From Campylobacteraceae bacterium (GTDB lineage: Bacteria > Campylobacterota > Campylobacteria > Campylobacterales > Sulfurovaceae), in contig JALUKJ010000241.1 in assembly GCA_027056615.1 (NCBI GenBank), positions 1 through 9,829 of the forward strand: DNA of 9,829 nt, written 5' to 3'. Both the position numbers and the translations under genes were made by a program. The number at the start of each line of letters is the position of its first letter. Within the stretch, counting starts at the first letter, position 1. The notes below the pieces were generated by a model, which saw only the letters and a program-made list of their open reading frames with translations, did not search any database and was not told the DNA's origin. Below, piece after piece: positions 1 to 7,131 of the stretch.

Positions 1-1
1 C

Positions 2-1114
2 GATGAAGAACTTCTAAAAAGTATATATAAAATCAACTCAAACAAGGTTATATTACTTGCAAGTTTTTCAAATAGAACACACTTTGAAGAGTTAAGTGTT
101 AATGTTGCTAAAATTTTATATAAACCAATTACTCCAACAAAGGTTATTCAAGGACTTAATGCAACTGAAAATAGTAATAAAGATATAGAGCTAGATAGTA
201 AAACAAATGTTACTTTTGAAAAAATTAAATTTCAGGGAAATGTTCTTGTTGCAGAAGATAATTTTATTAACCAAAAACTTATTAAACAAGTTCTACTTAA
301 ATATGGTGTTACTGTAGAACTTGCAAATAATGGTTTAGAGGCTTTTGAAAAACGTAAAAGTAATAACTATGACCTTATTTTAATGGATATTCAAATGCCA
401 GTAATGGATGGTGTTGAAGCAACTCATGAAATCATAAACTATGAAGTAGAAGAGAAACATCATCATGTTCCTATTATTGCGTTGACAGCTAATGCACTTA
501 CTGGTGATAGAGAGAGATTCTTAGAGCAAGGCTTAGATGAGTATATAGCAAAACCTATTGAGACAAATGAACTCCTCTATATCTTAAAAAAGTTCCTTAA
601 ACCAAAAACTGAAGAGGAGAGCAAAAGCTATTCACCTAAAGTTTTAGAAAAAGTTGAGAAAAAAACAGAAGTATCTAAAAATGAAGGTATTTTAGTGTTA
701 GATGAAGATAATTTATCTGATAAACTTAATATTTTAGAGGAAGAGTTAAATAACAAAGAAGAAGAGCGTAAACATAGCAATAAAAAGATTCTTATCTTAA
801 AGAAAAATCCACTAGAAGCACAGATTCTCTCAAAAGTTATTGCAAATATGAACTACGACATTGAGATTGTGCATCGAGCTGATGAACTAGAAAATTTTAT
901 TGATAAAGAGGAGTATGATATGCTTCTTATTGACAAAGAGATAGAACAATTCAATGAAAAGATTTTAAAAAAACAACACAGAAATATGAATGTAATTATG
1001 CTCTCTCAGAACCAAAGTAGTGAACACTATAATACAAATCTTATAAAAGAGATTCATGTTGGTATTATTAAACGAGACAATATTCAACAACTAATTAAAA
1101 AATATAGGGGATAG
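2..1114 (+). CDS. C-terminal part of a multi-receiver signalling protein, probably a hybrid histidine kinase (5' end outside the window)
   Basis: The frame is open from the window edge, giving about 370 residues. No kinase core is visible, so the hybrid-kinase call is an inference from the receiver array. Three receiver-like segments can be read. Residues 1-50 are the end of one receiver (VILLASFSN strand, then the switch Lys-Pro in ILYKPIT). Residues about 80-200 are a complete canonical receiver: acidic pair E85-D86 in VAEDN, phospho-acceptor D129 in LMDIQMP, LTANA, and K184 in AKPIE. An acidic, Lys/Glu-rich linker (about 205-258) leads to a third receiver-like fold (about 261-370). That domain keeps an Asp in LLIDKE (about D311) but has KKN in place of the acidic pair and no Lys-Pro. 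The canonical receiver should accept phosphate, probably from the kinase's own core or in a relay. A receiver protein follows after two bases, probably co-transcribed. An alternative is a kinase-less multi-receiver protein. Confidence 0.85.
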   Translation, partial: DEELLKSIYKINSNKVILLASFSNRTHFEELSVNVAKILYKPITPTKVIQGLNATENSNKDIELDSKTNVTFEKIKFQGNVLVAEDNFINQKLIKQVLLKYGVTVELANNGLEAFEKRKSNNYDLILMDIQMPVMDGVEATHEIINYEVEEKHHHVPIIALTANALTGDRERFLEQGLDEYIAKPIETNELLYILKKFLKPKTEEESKSYSPKVLEKVEKKTEVSKNEGILVLDEDNLSDKLNILEEELNNKEEERKHSNKKILILKKNPLEAQILSKVIANMNYDIEIVHRADELENFIDKEEYDMLLIDKEIEQFNEKILKKQHRNMNVIMLSQNQSSEHYNTNLIKEIHVGIIKRDNIQQLIKKYRG

Positions 1115-1116
1115 AG

Positions 1117-1488
1117 ATGATTTTTAAAGTTCTTATTGTAGATGATGATTATATCAATAGGAGATTGCTTGTCTCTTTGATTAAAAAAGAGTTATATCAT
1201 GTTGATATTATTGAATCTATAGATGGAGGTCATGCACTCCAACTATGTGAAGAAAATCCAGATATTCAACTTATTTTACTTGATGTTGAAATGCCTAGAA
1301 TGGATGGTTCTGAGTTTTTAAAACACTATTTCAATACTAATAGTAAAAACAATATACCCATTATTGCTGTCTCTTCTAATGATGTAAGAAGTAAAGAGAT
1401 TCTCGCACTTGGGGCAGGTTCATTTATTGTGAAACCCATTACAGAAGAGAAACTTTTAGATGCCATACGAGAGGTACAACAAAATTAA
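1117..1488 (+). CDS. Stand-alone receiver-domain response regulator (CheY-like)
   Basis: This 123-residue protein is one receiver domain with no output domain. The acidic triad D9-D10-D11 lies in LIVDDDYIN, the phospho-acceptor D56 in LLLDVEMPRMDG, the switch hydroxyl residue is S86 in AVSSN, and the switch lysine K106 is followed by P107. All residues needed for phosphorylation and Mg2+ binding are present. The ATG lies two bases after the stop of the multi-receiver gene, with an AGGGGA ribosome site (1106-1111) five bases ahead, so the two are almost certainly translated from one message. It probably takes phosphate in the same relay; its partner cannot be told from sequence. Its TAA overlaps the stop of the converging helicase gene by 4 bases. 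The name CheY-like refers to architecture only; there is no specific sign of a chemotaxis role. Confidence 0.9.
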   Translation: MIFKVLIVDDDYINRRLLVSLIKKELYHVDIIESIDGGHALQLCEENPDIQLILLDVEMPRMDGSEFLKHYFNTNSKNNIPIIAVSSNDVRSKEILALGAGSFIVKPITEEKLLDAIREVQQN

Positions 1489-2765
1489 CGACGTTTATTA
1501 AAAGCATCACGCTTCGTAGTTTTACGCTTCTTTTTAGTAGGTGTAGAGCTATTCTTCTTCCGTCCAAAAGCACCGTCAGTCTTTTTCTTTCTATCAACTA
1601 CTTTTCTAGCTCCTCGTTGTGTTTTTTCAAGCTTTGGTGGTGTATAACCATCTATCTCTTCTCGTTTTATAGACTTTCCCATTAGACGTTCTACATCTTT
1701 TAATGCAATCTCCTCTTTAGTGGAAACCAAAGTAATAGCAAGACCTCTTTTCCCTGCTCTACCTGTTCGACCAATTCTATGCAAAAAATCACCTGTTACA
1801 TGAGGAATATCAAAGTTCATTACTACTTCTAAGTTAGGAATATCTAAACCACGACATGCAATATCTGTTGCTACTAATATCCTAACTTTCCCCTCTTTAA
1901 AGGCTTCTAATGCTCTAGTGCGTCTACCTGAACTCTTATCTCCATGAATAACTGATGTCTTTAAGCCACTTAAATTTAACTCCTTTGCAACCTCATCAGC
2001 TTCTTGTTTTTTTCTAACAAAGACCAAAACCTGTTTATAGTTACGCCAACCAATTAAAAAGGAGAGTAGTTCTATCTTTTTCTCTTTGATTACAGGGTGA
2101 ACTAATAACTCAACATTTTGAGCCGATGTTCCCATGCTGTCTACTTCAATAAGTTTTGGTTTATTAAGAATCCTCTGAGATAAACGCTTTACAGAACCCG
2201 AAAGTGTTGCTGAGATTAGAACATTTTGTCTCTTTTTAGGTAACTTTTCAATCACCTGCATTACCTCATGCACAAAACCCATATCTAAAATGGTATCTGC
2301 CTCATCTAAAACTAAATATCTAACAGACTCTAAAGAGATATTTTTTTTACCAATATGCTCCAAGAGTCGCCCAGAGGTAGCAATAACAATATCAACTCCA
2401 CTTTTTAGTCTATTGGCTTGAGAAGTCATATTTGCACCACCATAGAGTACTATAGATTTTAGGGGCAAGTATTTTCCATAACTCTCAACACTCTCATGAA
2501 CCTGTTTTGCAAGTTCTCGTGTAGGAACTATAATAATAGCTTTTAACCGATGTTCACCAACTTTAATATCTTTATAAAGTTCTTGTAAAATAGGTAGAGT
2601 AAAACCTGCTGTTTTGCCTGTACCAGTTTGAGCTCCAGCCATAATATCATGACCTTGTAGCATAATAGGTATTAGTGCTTTTTGAATTGGAGTTGCTGAC
2701 TCATAACCTCTATCTTTTAAAGCTTTTAAAATTTCTGAAGAGAGACCTAAGGTGGCTAATGACAT
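1485..2765 (-). CDS. rhlE: DEAD-box ATP-dependent RNA helicase, RhlE type
   Basis: The 426-residue protein has the full DEAD-box motif set. These are the Q motif around GYESATPIQ (20-28), Walker A AQTGTGKT (45-52), PTRELA (81-86), TSGRL (130-134), DEAD (154-157), SAT (185-187), VLVFVRKK (246-253), ATDIACRGLDIP (299-310) and HRIGRTGRAG (329-338). A strongly basic low-complexity tail (about 378-426) should bind RNA non-specifically. The family unwinds short RNA duplexes in ribosome assembly, RNA decay and cold adaptation; which of these applies here is not shown. The LGLS opening and overall length fit RhlE better than DbpA or CsdA, but the symbol is a family assignment. Motif Ib reads TSGR rather than the usual TPGR, and the usual N-terminal Phe is Leu3. 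ATG at 2765 is preceded by AAAGAG (2771-2776) at 5 bases. It lies 29 bases downstream of the bax-like gene. Confidence 0.93.
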   Translation of the reverse strand: MSLATLGLSSEILKALKDRGYESATPIQKALIPIMLQGHDIMAGAQTGTGKTAGFTLPILQELYKDIKVGEHRLKAIIIVPTRELAKQVHESVESYGKYLPLKSIVLYGGANMTSQANRLKSGVDIVIATSGRLLEHIGKKNISLESVRYLVLDEADTILDMGFVHEVMQVIEKLPKKRQNVLISATLSGSVKRLSQRILNKPKLIEVDSMGTSAQNVELLVHPVIKEKKIELLSFLIGWRNYKQVLVFVRKKQEADEVAKELNLSGLKTSVIHGDKSSGRRTRALEAFKEGKVRILVATDIACRGLDIPNLEVVMNFDIPHVTGDFLHRIGRTGRAGKRGLAITLVSTKEEIALKDVERLMGKSIKREEIDGYTPPKLEKTQRGARKVVDRKKKTDGAFGRKKNSSTPTKKKRKTTKRDAFNKRR

Positions 2766-2786
2766 ATTGACTCTTTATTTTTTATT

Positions 2787-2792
2787 ATTATA
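2787..2792 (-). promoter_or_regulatory. Possible -10 element upstream of the helicase gene
   Basis: A perfect TATAAT on the minus strand lies in the 29-base gap between the bax-like stop and the helicase ATG, 21 bases before the start codon. In Campylobacterota the sigma-70 -10 box is usually the only well conserved element, so a local promoter is plausible. AT-rich DNA gives chance matches, and read-through from the bax-like gene is an equal explanation. Confidence 0.3.
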
Positions 2793-2794
2793 CC

Positions 2795-3397
2795 TTATAT
2801 ATCCAAACGATAACTATCATAAGCTAAAAGCCTGTTCTTTTGAATAGTATTTTTTAAATTATTAATATACTCATCTCTTAATTCAGAGTAGTTTCCTAAA
2901 TATTTAATCAACTCAAATGGGTCTTGAGTCTCCAACCTCTTCTCTCTAAACTCTTTATATGCTTCTTTGGTTGAAAGAGTTAAAAAATAATCCCTAATTG
3001 ACTCCTCTAATGAATTATATTTTTTAAGATATACAGTTTTTTTACCTCTTTTTTCAGAAGCAGGTATTCGTTTATCATTCACATTAAAAGACCAAATACC
3101 AAAAACATTATTAGCTTTTTTGAAAAATTTAGAAGTACCCCAACCACTCTCAATAATTGCTTGTGCAATAATAATACTTGTAGGGTGTATTTCCATCTTA
3201 TCATATAGTTCATCATTACTCTTAGCCTTAAAGATTTGTCTCTTTTTTGTCAACCATAATCTATCTGATACACTTAATTTATCTTTTTTTAGTAATTCTA
3301 AAAGATGTTGCTTATCTTTTTCTAGGTGATACTTAGCAATAAGAATAGAGGGAAGCATCATATCAATAAATATTTTTTTCTTTTGAGCAATACTCAC
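2795..3397 (-). CDS. Bax-like glucosaminidase-domain protein (GH73-type), 5' end doubtful
   Basis: The readable frame gives 200 residues from a GTG at 3397. The core is clearly Bax-like glucosaminidase: SIIIAQAIIESGWGTS with the likely catalytic Glu at 83, then KKANNVFGIWSF (93-104), the SLEESIRDYFLTLST helix (129-143) and AYKEFREKR (146-154). The family is predicted to cut the glycan strands of peptidoglycan next to GlcNAc; physiological roles of Bax proteins are poorly known. The GTG has no spaced ribosome site, only AAG directly against it, and there is no signal peptide, although the substrate is periplasmic. The frame stays open 23 codons further upstream (to 3466) with no ATG, GTG or TTG and reads as more of the same domain. 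A better start lies out of frame at 3498-3501 (see the separate entry). The gene may therefore be a recent frameshift mutant, or the window may carry a one-base error. The helicase gene follows after 29 bases. Confidence 0.72.
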   Translation of the reverse strand: MSIAQKKKIFIDMMLPSILIAKYHLEKDKQHLLELLKKDKLSVSDRLWLTKKRQIFKAKSNDELYDKMEIHPTSIIIAQAIIESGWGTSKFFKKANNVFGIWSFNVNDKRIPASEKRGKKTVYLKKYNSLEESIRDYFLTLSTKEAYKEFREKRLETQDPFELIKYLGNYSELRDEYINNLKNTIQKNRLLAYDSYRLDI

Positions 3398-3501
3398 CTT
3401 ATCTAGCTTAACACTTTTAGTATATATTATTGGCTTTACTAATGGAGTATCTATCTTAAAATGGTTTTATTTAAATCAAATATGCTATTTCGTTTCATCA
3501 T
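3398..3501 (-). pseudogene. Probable displaced 5' end of the bax-like gene (one-base frameshift)
   Basis: On the minus strand a tandem ATG ATG (3499-3501, 3496-3498) follows a GAAGGG ribosome site (3505-3510), with 6 bases to the second ATG. It reads MMKRNSIFDLNKTILR and then stops at TAG (3451-3453). One extra base in the A4 run (3465-3468) or T4 run (3458-3461) would join MMKRNSIFDLNK to the open stretch NHFKIDTPLVKPIIYTKS and on into the bax-like frame, giving about 235 residues. This would explain why the downstream frame has no good start. A signal peptide would still be missing, so a second lesion, or a truly unexported protein, remains possible. Confidence 0.5.
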
Positions 3502-3541
3502 TTTCCCTTCAACGACTCATAGACTCACAATAGAGACAATT

Positions 3542-3547
3542 AGTATA
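3542..3547 (-). promoter_or_regulatory. Possible -10 element for the bax-like gene
   Basis: TATACT on the minus strand lies 40 bases before the ATG ATG at 3501, with a weak TTTAAA (3565-3570) 17 bases further upstream. A transcript from here would carry the GAAGGG site and the ATG pair, which supports that start over the GTG at 3397. The match is short and the DNA is AT-rich. Confidence 0.3.
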
Positions 3548-3614
3548 TCTAAACTTTAATTAAATTTAAATAATTAGTGTTATATTTTAACAATTTTATG
3601 AATTATATCTATTT

Positions 3615-3642
3615 TTTACATAATTAATGATATTATTATTAT
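3615..3642 (+). promoter_or_regulatory. Possible promoter for the gene at 3667
   Basis: TTTACA (3615-3620) and TATTAT (3637-3642) are separated by 16 bases and sit 24 bases before the ATG, leaving room for a short leader with a strong ribosome site. The -10 lies in a (TAT)n-like stretch (3631-3643), so its register is uncertain. Confidence 0.35.
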
Positions 3643-3654
3643 TACCAATTATAA

Positions 3655-3662
3655 GGAGGAGG
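3655..3662 (+). promoter_or_regulatory. Strong ribosome binding site fixing the start at 3667
   Basis: GGAGGAGG lies 4 bases before the ATG; the upstream GGAGG copy is 7 bases away. It is the strongest Shine-Dalgarno match in the window and makes the start of the membrane acyltransferase gene secure. Confidence 0.8.
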
Positions 3663-3666
3663 TCTT

Positions 3667-4386
3667 ATGAAAAAGCATAGAGTTATAGGGCTAGATATTT
3701 TTAGAGGTTGGGCATTACTGTTAATGGTAATCTACCACTTTAATTATGACTTAAGCTATTTTAATATCATACAAATCAATCTCAATAGCTCAAATTTTTT
3801 CCTACTATTTCGATATACTATTATCAGCATGTTTCTACTCTCTATGGGTATCAGCCTATCTTTAGTACACAGAAAATCAATTTTATGGAAAAAACTAAAA
3901 AAACGCATTATACTTTTAAGTTTAGCTAGTCTAGCCGTTACAGTAGCTACATATATAGTCTTTCCAAACGCATGGGTTTACTTTGGAATTTTACACTTTA
4001 TTTTACTCTCTTCAATACTGGCTTTACCTTTTCTAAATCATCCTAAAATAGCTCTTATATCTGCTATTTTAATTTTAATTGGCTCTGCAACAGATAGTTT
4101 AACAGTTCACCCTCTTTTTAATTTTCTACAACCAATTTTACATCTTCCACCCGTTCATACGCAAGATGTAATAGCTATCTTTCCATGGTTTGGAGTTGTT
4201 CTTTTAGGAACTGTTATTGCATACTATAAAGTACATCAAAAGATTTTTACCCACAAAATATTTAGCACAAACTCTCCACTTAACAGATTTCTAAAATTTA
4301 TGGGTCAACACTCATTATTTATATATCTTATACACCAACCCATTCTATTTTTTGCTTTTGATAGCTACTTTAAATTTTTCACCTAA
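3667..4386 (+). CDS. DUF1624-type multi-pass membrane acyltransferase (heparan-alpha-glucosaminide N-acetyltransferase-like)
   Basis: The 239-residue protein is almost entirely hydrophobic with about seven membrane segments. The N-terminus R5-x-x-G-L-D-I-F-R-G (5-14) followed by LLLMVIYHFNYDLS (17-30) is the DUF1624/HGSNAT signature: the Arg-Gly pair, and a His (H24) in the second half of the first helix that corresponds to the conserved family His. The C-terminal GQHSLFIYLIHQPILF is also typical, with a second conserved His. The family moves acyl groups from acyl-CoA across the inner membrane to a sugar or other acceptor; the acceptor in bacteria is generally unknown and cannot be inferred here. 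The start is fixed by a GGAGGAGG site. It opens the plus-strand gene run, 56 bases ahead of coaBC. A CoA link between the two genes is tempting but may be coincidence. Confidence 0.8.
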   Translation: MKKHRVIGLDIFRGWALLLMVIYHFNYDLSYFNIIQINLNSSNFFLLFRYTIISMFLLSMGISLSLVHRKSILWKKLKKRIILLSLASLAVTVATYIVFPNAWVYFGILHFILLSSILALPFLNHPKIALISAILILIGSATDSLTVHPLFNFLQPILHLPPVHTQDVIAIFPWFGVVLLGTVIAYYKVHQKIFTHKIFSTNSPLNRFLKFMGQHSLFIYLIHQPILFFAFDSYFKFFT

Positions 4387-4442
4387 TTCAAAGCAAAAAA
4401 CAATAGAATAAATCAATTTTAAAAACGAGAGGGTTTTACACC

Positions 4443-5717
4443 ATGCAAATTAATCTAAATAACAAAAGTGTCCTTTTAGGCGTTACGGGAAGCATATCTG
4501 CTTATAAAGCGTGTGACTTAGCAAGACTATTTATAAAAGCTGGAGCTTCGGTTCATGTTGTTATGACACCATCTGCCCAGCGTTTTGTCTCGCCACTCAC
4601 ATTTGAAGCCTTAACACGAAATGCTGTTTTAACGGAGAATTCTGAGTCTTGGGCTAGTGAATTAAATCATATAGATATTGGTAAGAAGTGTGATGTATTT
4701 GTTATTGCACCTGCAACAGCTAATACCATTAATAAAATATCTAAAGGTATTGCCGATAATATCTTAACTCAAACAGCTCTTGCTTTTAACAAAACACTGC
4801 TTGTAGCTCCTGCTGCTAATACCAATATGATTGAACACCATTACACTGTTGGTTCTCTTAAGATGTTAGGGGTTAATGAGGTGCGTATTATTGAACCTCA
4901 ATCAAAACTTTTAGCTTGTGGAGATGAAGGTAATGGAGCATTAGCTAAACCATCTGCTATTTTTCATCAAGTTGCACAAGCCCTACTCGAAGAGGAGTTT
5001 TGGATAGACCGTAAAGTTGTTATAACAGGAGGAGGAACAAGAGAGAAGATTGATGAAGTACGCTACCTATCTAACTTCTCATCAGGAAAAATGGCAAATG
5101 CACTAGCAACGGCACTTTATCTAAAAGGGGCTGATGTATGTCTCATTTCAACTATGCCTCATAGTCATATTCCAAAAGAGATTTATACAATTGATGTTGA
5201 ATCAGCAAAGGAGATGAAAGATTATACCATTGATGCTGTTCGTGTCTCTAAAAAAGGTAAAATGAGTAAAGCAACTATAAATTCATCTGAGCCTATTCAT
5301 CTTATTCAGAAAAAACCTTACCTATTTATGGCAGCAGCTGTGGCAGACTACACACCAAAATTCCCACAAGTTGGTAAAATAAAAAAAGCAGATATTGGAG
5401 AGAAGTGGAGTATTGAGCTTAAACAAACAGCTGATATTTTAAGTGAAGTCAATAAATTAGGATTAAATACCATTGCTTTTAAAGCTGAAATGGATGAAAA
5501 AAATGGTTTTTCTAATGCAAAAAGCTTAATTGAAAATAAAAATGTAGATGGAGTATGTTATAATCTCCTAAAAGATTCTCAAAGTTTTGGAACAACAGAA
5601 CATAGCATTACTTTTATTACTCCAAATAAAGCAAAAGATTTGGGAAATGGTTCAAAACTTGATTTATCTTTTAAAATATTAGATGAAAGTCAAGCATTAG
5701 AAAATGAGCAAAAATAA
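4443..5717 (+). CDS. coaBC: Bifunctional phosphopantothenoylcysteine decarboxylase / phosphopantothenate-cysteine ligase
   Basis: This enzyme makes 4'-phosphopantetheine from 4'-phosphopantothenate, cysteine and CTP in coenzyme A synthesis. The N-terminal CoaC half (about 1-185) shows the flavin-binding GVTGSISAYK (13-22), catalytic His76 in LNHIDIG, APATANT (89-95), the substrate clamp NTNM (126-129) and the active-site Cys159 in ACGDEGNGAL. The CoaB half (190-424) begins VVITGGGTREKIDEVRYLSN and has FSSGKMA (212-218), AAAVADYTPK (297-306), the KIKK lysines (312-315) and IAFKAE (344-349). At 424 residues it is slightly longer than the roughly 400 typical of the family; the extra length falls in a Lys/Ser-rich insertion at about 266-290. 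GAGAGGG (4427-4433) lies 9 bases before the ATG. The last 14 bases overlap uppS, implying coupled translation. Confidence 0.96.
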   Translation: MQINLNNKSVLLGVTGSISAYKACDLARLFIKAGASVHVVMTPSAQRFVSPLTFEALTRNAVLTENSESWASELNHIDIGKKCDVFVIAPATANTINKISKGIADNILTQTALAFNKTLLVAPAANTNMIEHHYTVGSLKMLGVNEVRIIEPQSKLLACGDEGNGALAKPSAIFHQVAQALLEEEFWIDRKVVITGGGTREKIDEVRYLSNFSSGKMANALATALYLKGADVCLISTMPHSHIPKEIYTIDVESAKEMKDYTIDAVRVSKKGKMSKATINSSEPIHLIQKKPYLFMAAAVADYTPKFPQVGKIKKADIGEKWSIELKQTADILSEVNKLGLNTIAFKAEMDEKNGFSNAKSLIENKNVDGVCYNLLKDSQSFGTTEHSITFITPNKAKDLGNGSKLDLSFKILDESQALENEQK

Positions 5718-6393
5718 AAATATATTAAAACATCTTGCCATCATTATGGATGGCAATGGACGCTGGGCAAAAGAACGTAATCTTATCCGTACTAAAGGTC
5801 ATGAAAAAGGAGCAGAGGTTACTAGAGAAATTACTCGTTATTGTGCTAAACACCCTACTATTGAAACTGTAACCTTTTATGCATTTAGCACAGAGAACTG
5901 GAAACGCCCCAAGTACGAAGTAAACTTTCTTATGAAATTGCTTGATAGTTGGCTTAGAAATGAGCTGGAGACCTATCATAAATTTGGCGCTAAGTTTGAG
6001 ACAGTTGGAAACATTGAGGGTTTTTCTCCTAAACTTCAAGAGACCATAGCTTATATCAAAAAAGAGACAGAACACCACACAAATGTAATCCAAATATTAG
6101 CACTCAACTATGGTTCACGAGAAGAGATAGCCAAAGCCGCATCACGCTTAGCTAATCGTGATGAACCAATTACCGAAGAGACTCTTGGAAATGAATTAAA
6201 TACCCCTTATAAAGATATAGATATGATGGTAAGAACAAGTGGAGAGATTCGACTCTCTAACTTTCTACTTTGGCAACTTAGTTACAGTGAACTCTTTTTT
6301 ACAGAAACATTATGGCCTGATTTCACAACTAAAGAACTAGAAGAGATTATTAACCAATATGTCAATAGAGACAGAAGATTTGGGGGAGTTTAG
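5704..6393 (+). CDS. uppS: Undecaprenyl diphosphate synthase (cis-prenyltransferase)
   Basis: The enzyme condenses isopentenyl diphosphate onto farnesyl diphosphate to make the C55 lipid carrier used for peptidoglycan and O-antigen/LPS building. The 229 residues carry all hallmark motifs: LAIIMDGNGRWA with catalytic D16, GHEKGAE (32-38), the TFYAFSTENWKRP block (57-69), the long hydrophobic-tunnel helices, and RTSGEIRLSNFLLWQLSYSE with the diphosphate-binding Arg177 and Arg183 and Glu196. It ends with WPDF (204-207) and RDRRFGG. Length is normal. The ATG lies inside the end of coaBC with only a weak ribosome site (TAGAAA nearby), so translation is probably coupled to coaBC. The stop abuts the ATG of the next gene. 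Confidence 0.96.
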   Translation: MSKNKNILKHLAIIMDGNGRWAKERNLIRTKGHEKGAEVTREITRYCAKHPTIETVTFYAFSTENWKRPKYEVNFLMKLLDSWLRNELETYHKFGAKFETVGNIEGFSPKLQETIAYIKKETEHHTNVIQILALNYGSREEIAKAASRLANRDEPITEETLGNELNTPYKDIDMMVRTSGEIRLSNFLLWQLSYSELFFTETLWPDFTTKELEEIINQYVNRDRRFGGV

Positions 6394-7131
6394 ATGGAAG
6401 AATTAGCTATTGTAGTATTTATCTTTATATTTGGGATTATTATTGGCTCTTTTTTAAATGTGCTTATATATCGTATTCCAAAAGGTGATAGCATAGCATA
6501 CCCTGCGTCAAAGTGTCAATCTTGTCAAACTCCTCTAAAGTGGTATCACAATATTCCTATCTTCTCATGGATATTTTTAAGAGGAAAGTGTGGATTTTGT
6601 GGTGAAAAAATCTCTATACAATATCCAATTATAGAGCTTGTAACAGGAATTATAGCTGTTTCACTATTTTATAAATTGGGGCTTGTTTGGTATATGCCTA
6701 TTATATTTGTTGTCTTTGCACTTCTTTTAGCTTTAGTAATGATAGATTTTAAATATATGGCTGTCCCTGACAACTTAAACTTATTAGCACTTGCATTAGC
6801 TGTTATCTCACCTAATGTTTTAGGCTCACTTCATGACGCTCTTTTATCAGCAGGAGGATTAACACTATTACGATACTACCTTAGCTTCTTTTTAAACAAA
6901 GAGGCAATGGGTGAAGGGGACATTATTGTAGCTGGAACTATGGGGGCGTTACTTGGTTTTCCTCTTTTCTTTTATGCCCTATTTCTCTCTGCTATTTTAG
7001 CTATTGTTCCATCACTTATGGCAAAAGATAGAGCTGTACCCTTTGTTCCTTTTTTAGCAATGGCTACATTTATTGTCTATATGTTTGACACTCAAGTCTC
7101 TTCATTAGTGGATTTTATTATTTATGGCTAG
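6394..7131 (+). CDS. Prepilin peptidase / N-methyltransferase (A24 aspartic protease, PilD type)
   Basis: This integral membrane protease cleaves the leader of type IV prepilins or type II secretion pseudopilins, and usually methylates the new N-terminus. The 245 residues have an N-terminal domain opening with FGIIIGSFLNVLIYRIP (13-29), then paired cysteines C41-x-x-C44 and C66-x-x-C69 that bind a metal in the two-activity enzymes, supporting the methylase half. The protease aspartates are D118 in MIDFKYMAVPDNL and D176 in GEGDI. Membrane segments fill the rest. Its ATG directly follows the uppS stop, with GGGGGAG (6382-6387) 6 bases upstream inside uppS. No pilin gene is in the window, so its substrates are encoded elsewhere. 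A similar peptidase next to uppS is known to me from Campylobacter, where such enzymes serve DNA uptake. Confidence 0.93.
   Translation: MEELAIVVFIFIFGIIIGSFLNVLIYRIPKGDSIAYPASKCQSCQTPLKWYHNIPIFSWIFLRGKCGFCGEKISIQYPIIELVTGIIAVSLFYKLGLVWYMPIIFVVFALLLALVMIDFKYMAVPDNLNLLALALAVISPNVLGSLHDALLSAGGLTLLRYYLSFFLNKEAMGEGDIIVAGTMGALLGFPLFFYALFLSAILAIVPSLMAKDRAVPFVPFLAMATFIVYMFDTQVSSLVDFIIYG

Noticed and set aside
3120..3329. Plus-strand frame of 69 codons inside the bax-like gene
   Set aside because: It lies wholly antisense to a recognisable enzyme domain, has no ribosome site worth naming, and shows no known motif.
3451..3501. Sixteen-codon leader peptide (MMKRNSIFDLNKTILR) as an independent regulatory ORF
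   Set aside because: It has a fair start, but the open continuation in the adjacent frame into the bax-like domain makes a frameshifted 5' end the simpler explanation.
3631..3643. TAT-repeat tract as a phase-variable spacer in the promoter at 3615-3642
   Set aside because: Only about four imperfect units in very AT-rich DNA; length variation is not indicated by anything in the sequence.
5725..6093. Minus-strand frame of 122 codons opposite uppS
   Set aside because: It is fully antisense to a well-conserved gene. Its Cys/Phe-rich, low-order protein is what a shadow frame gives.
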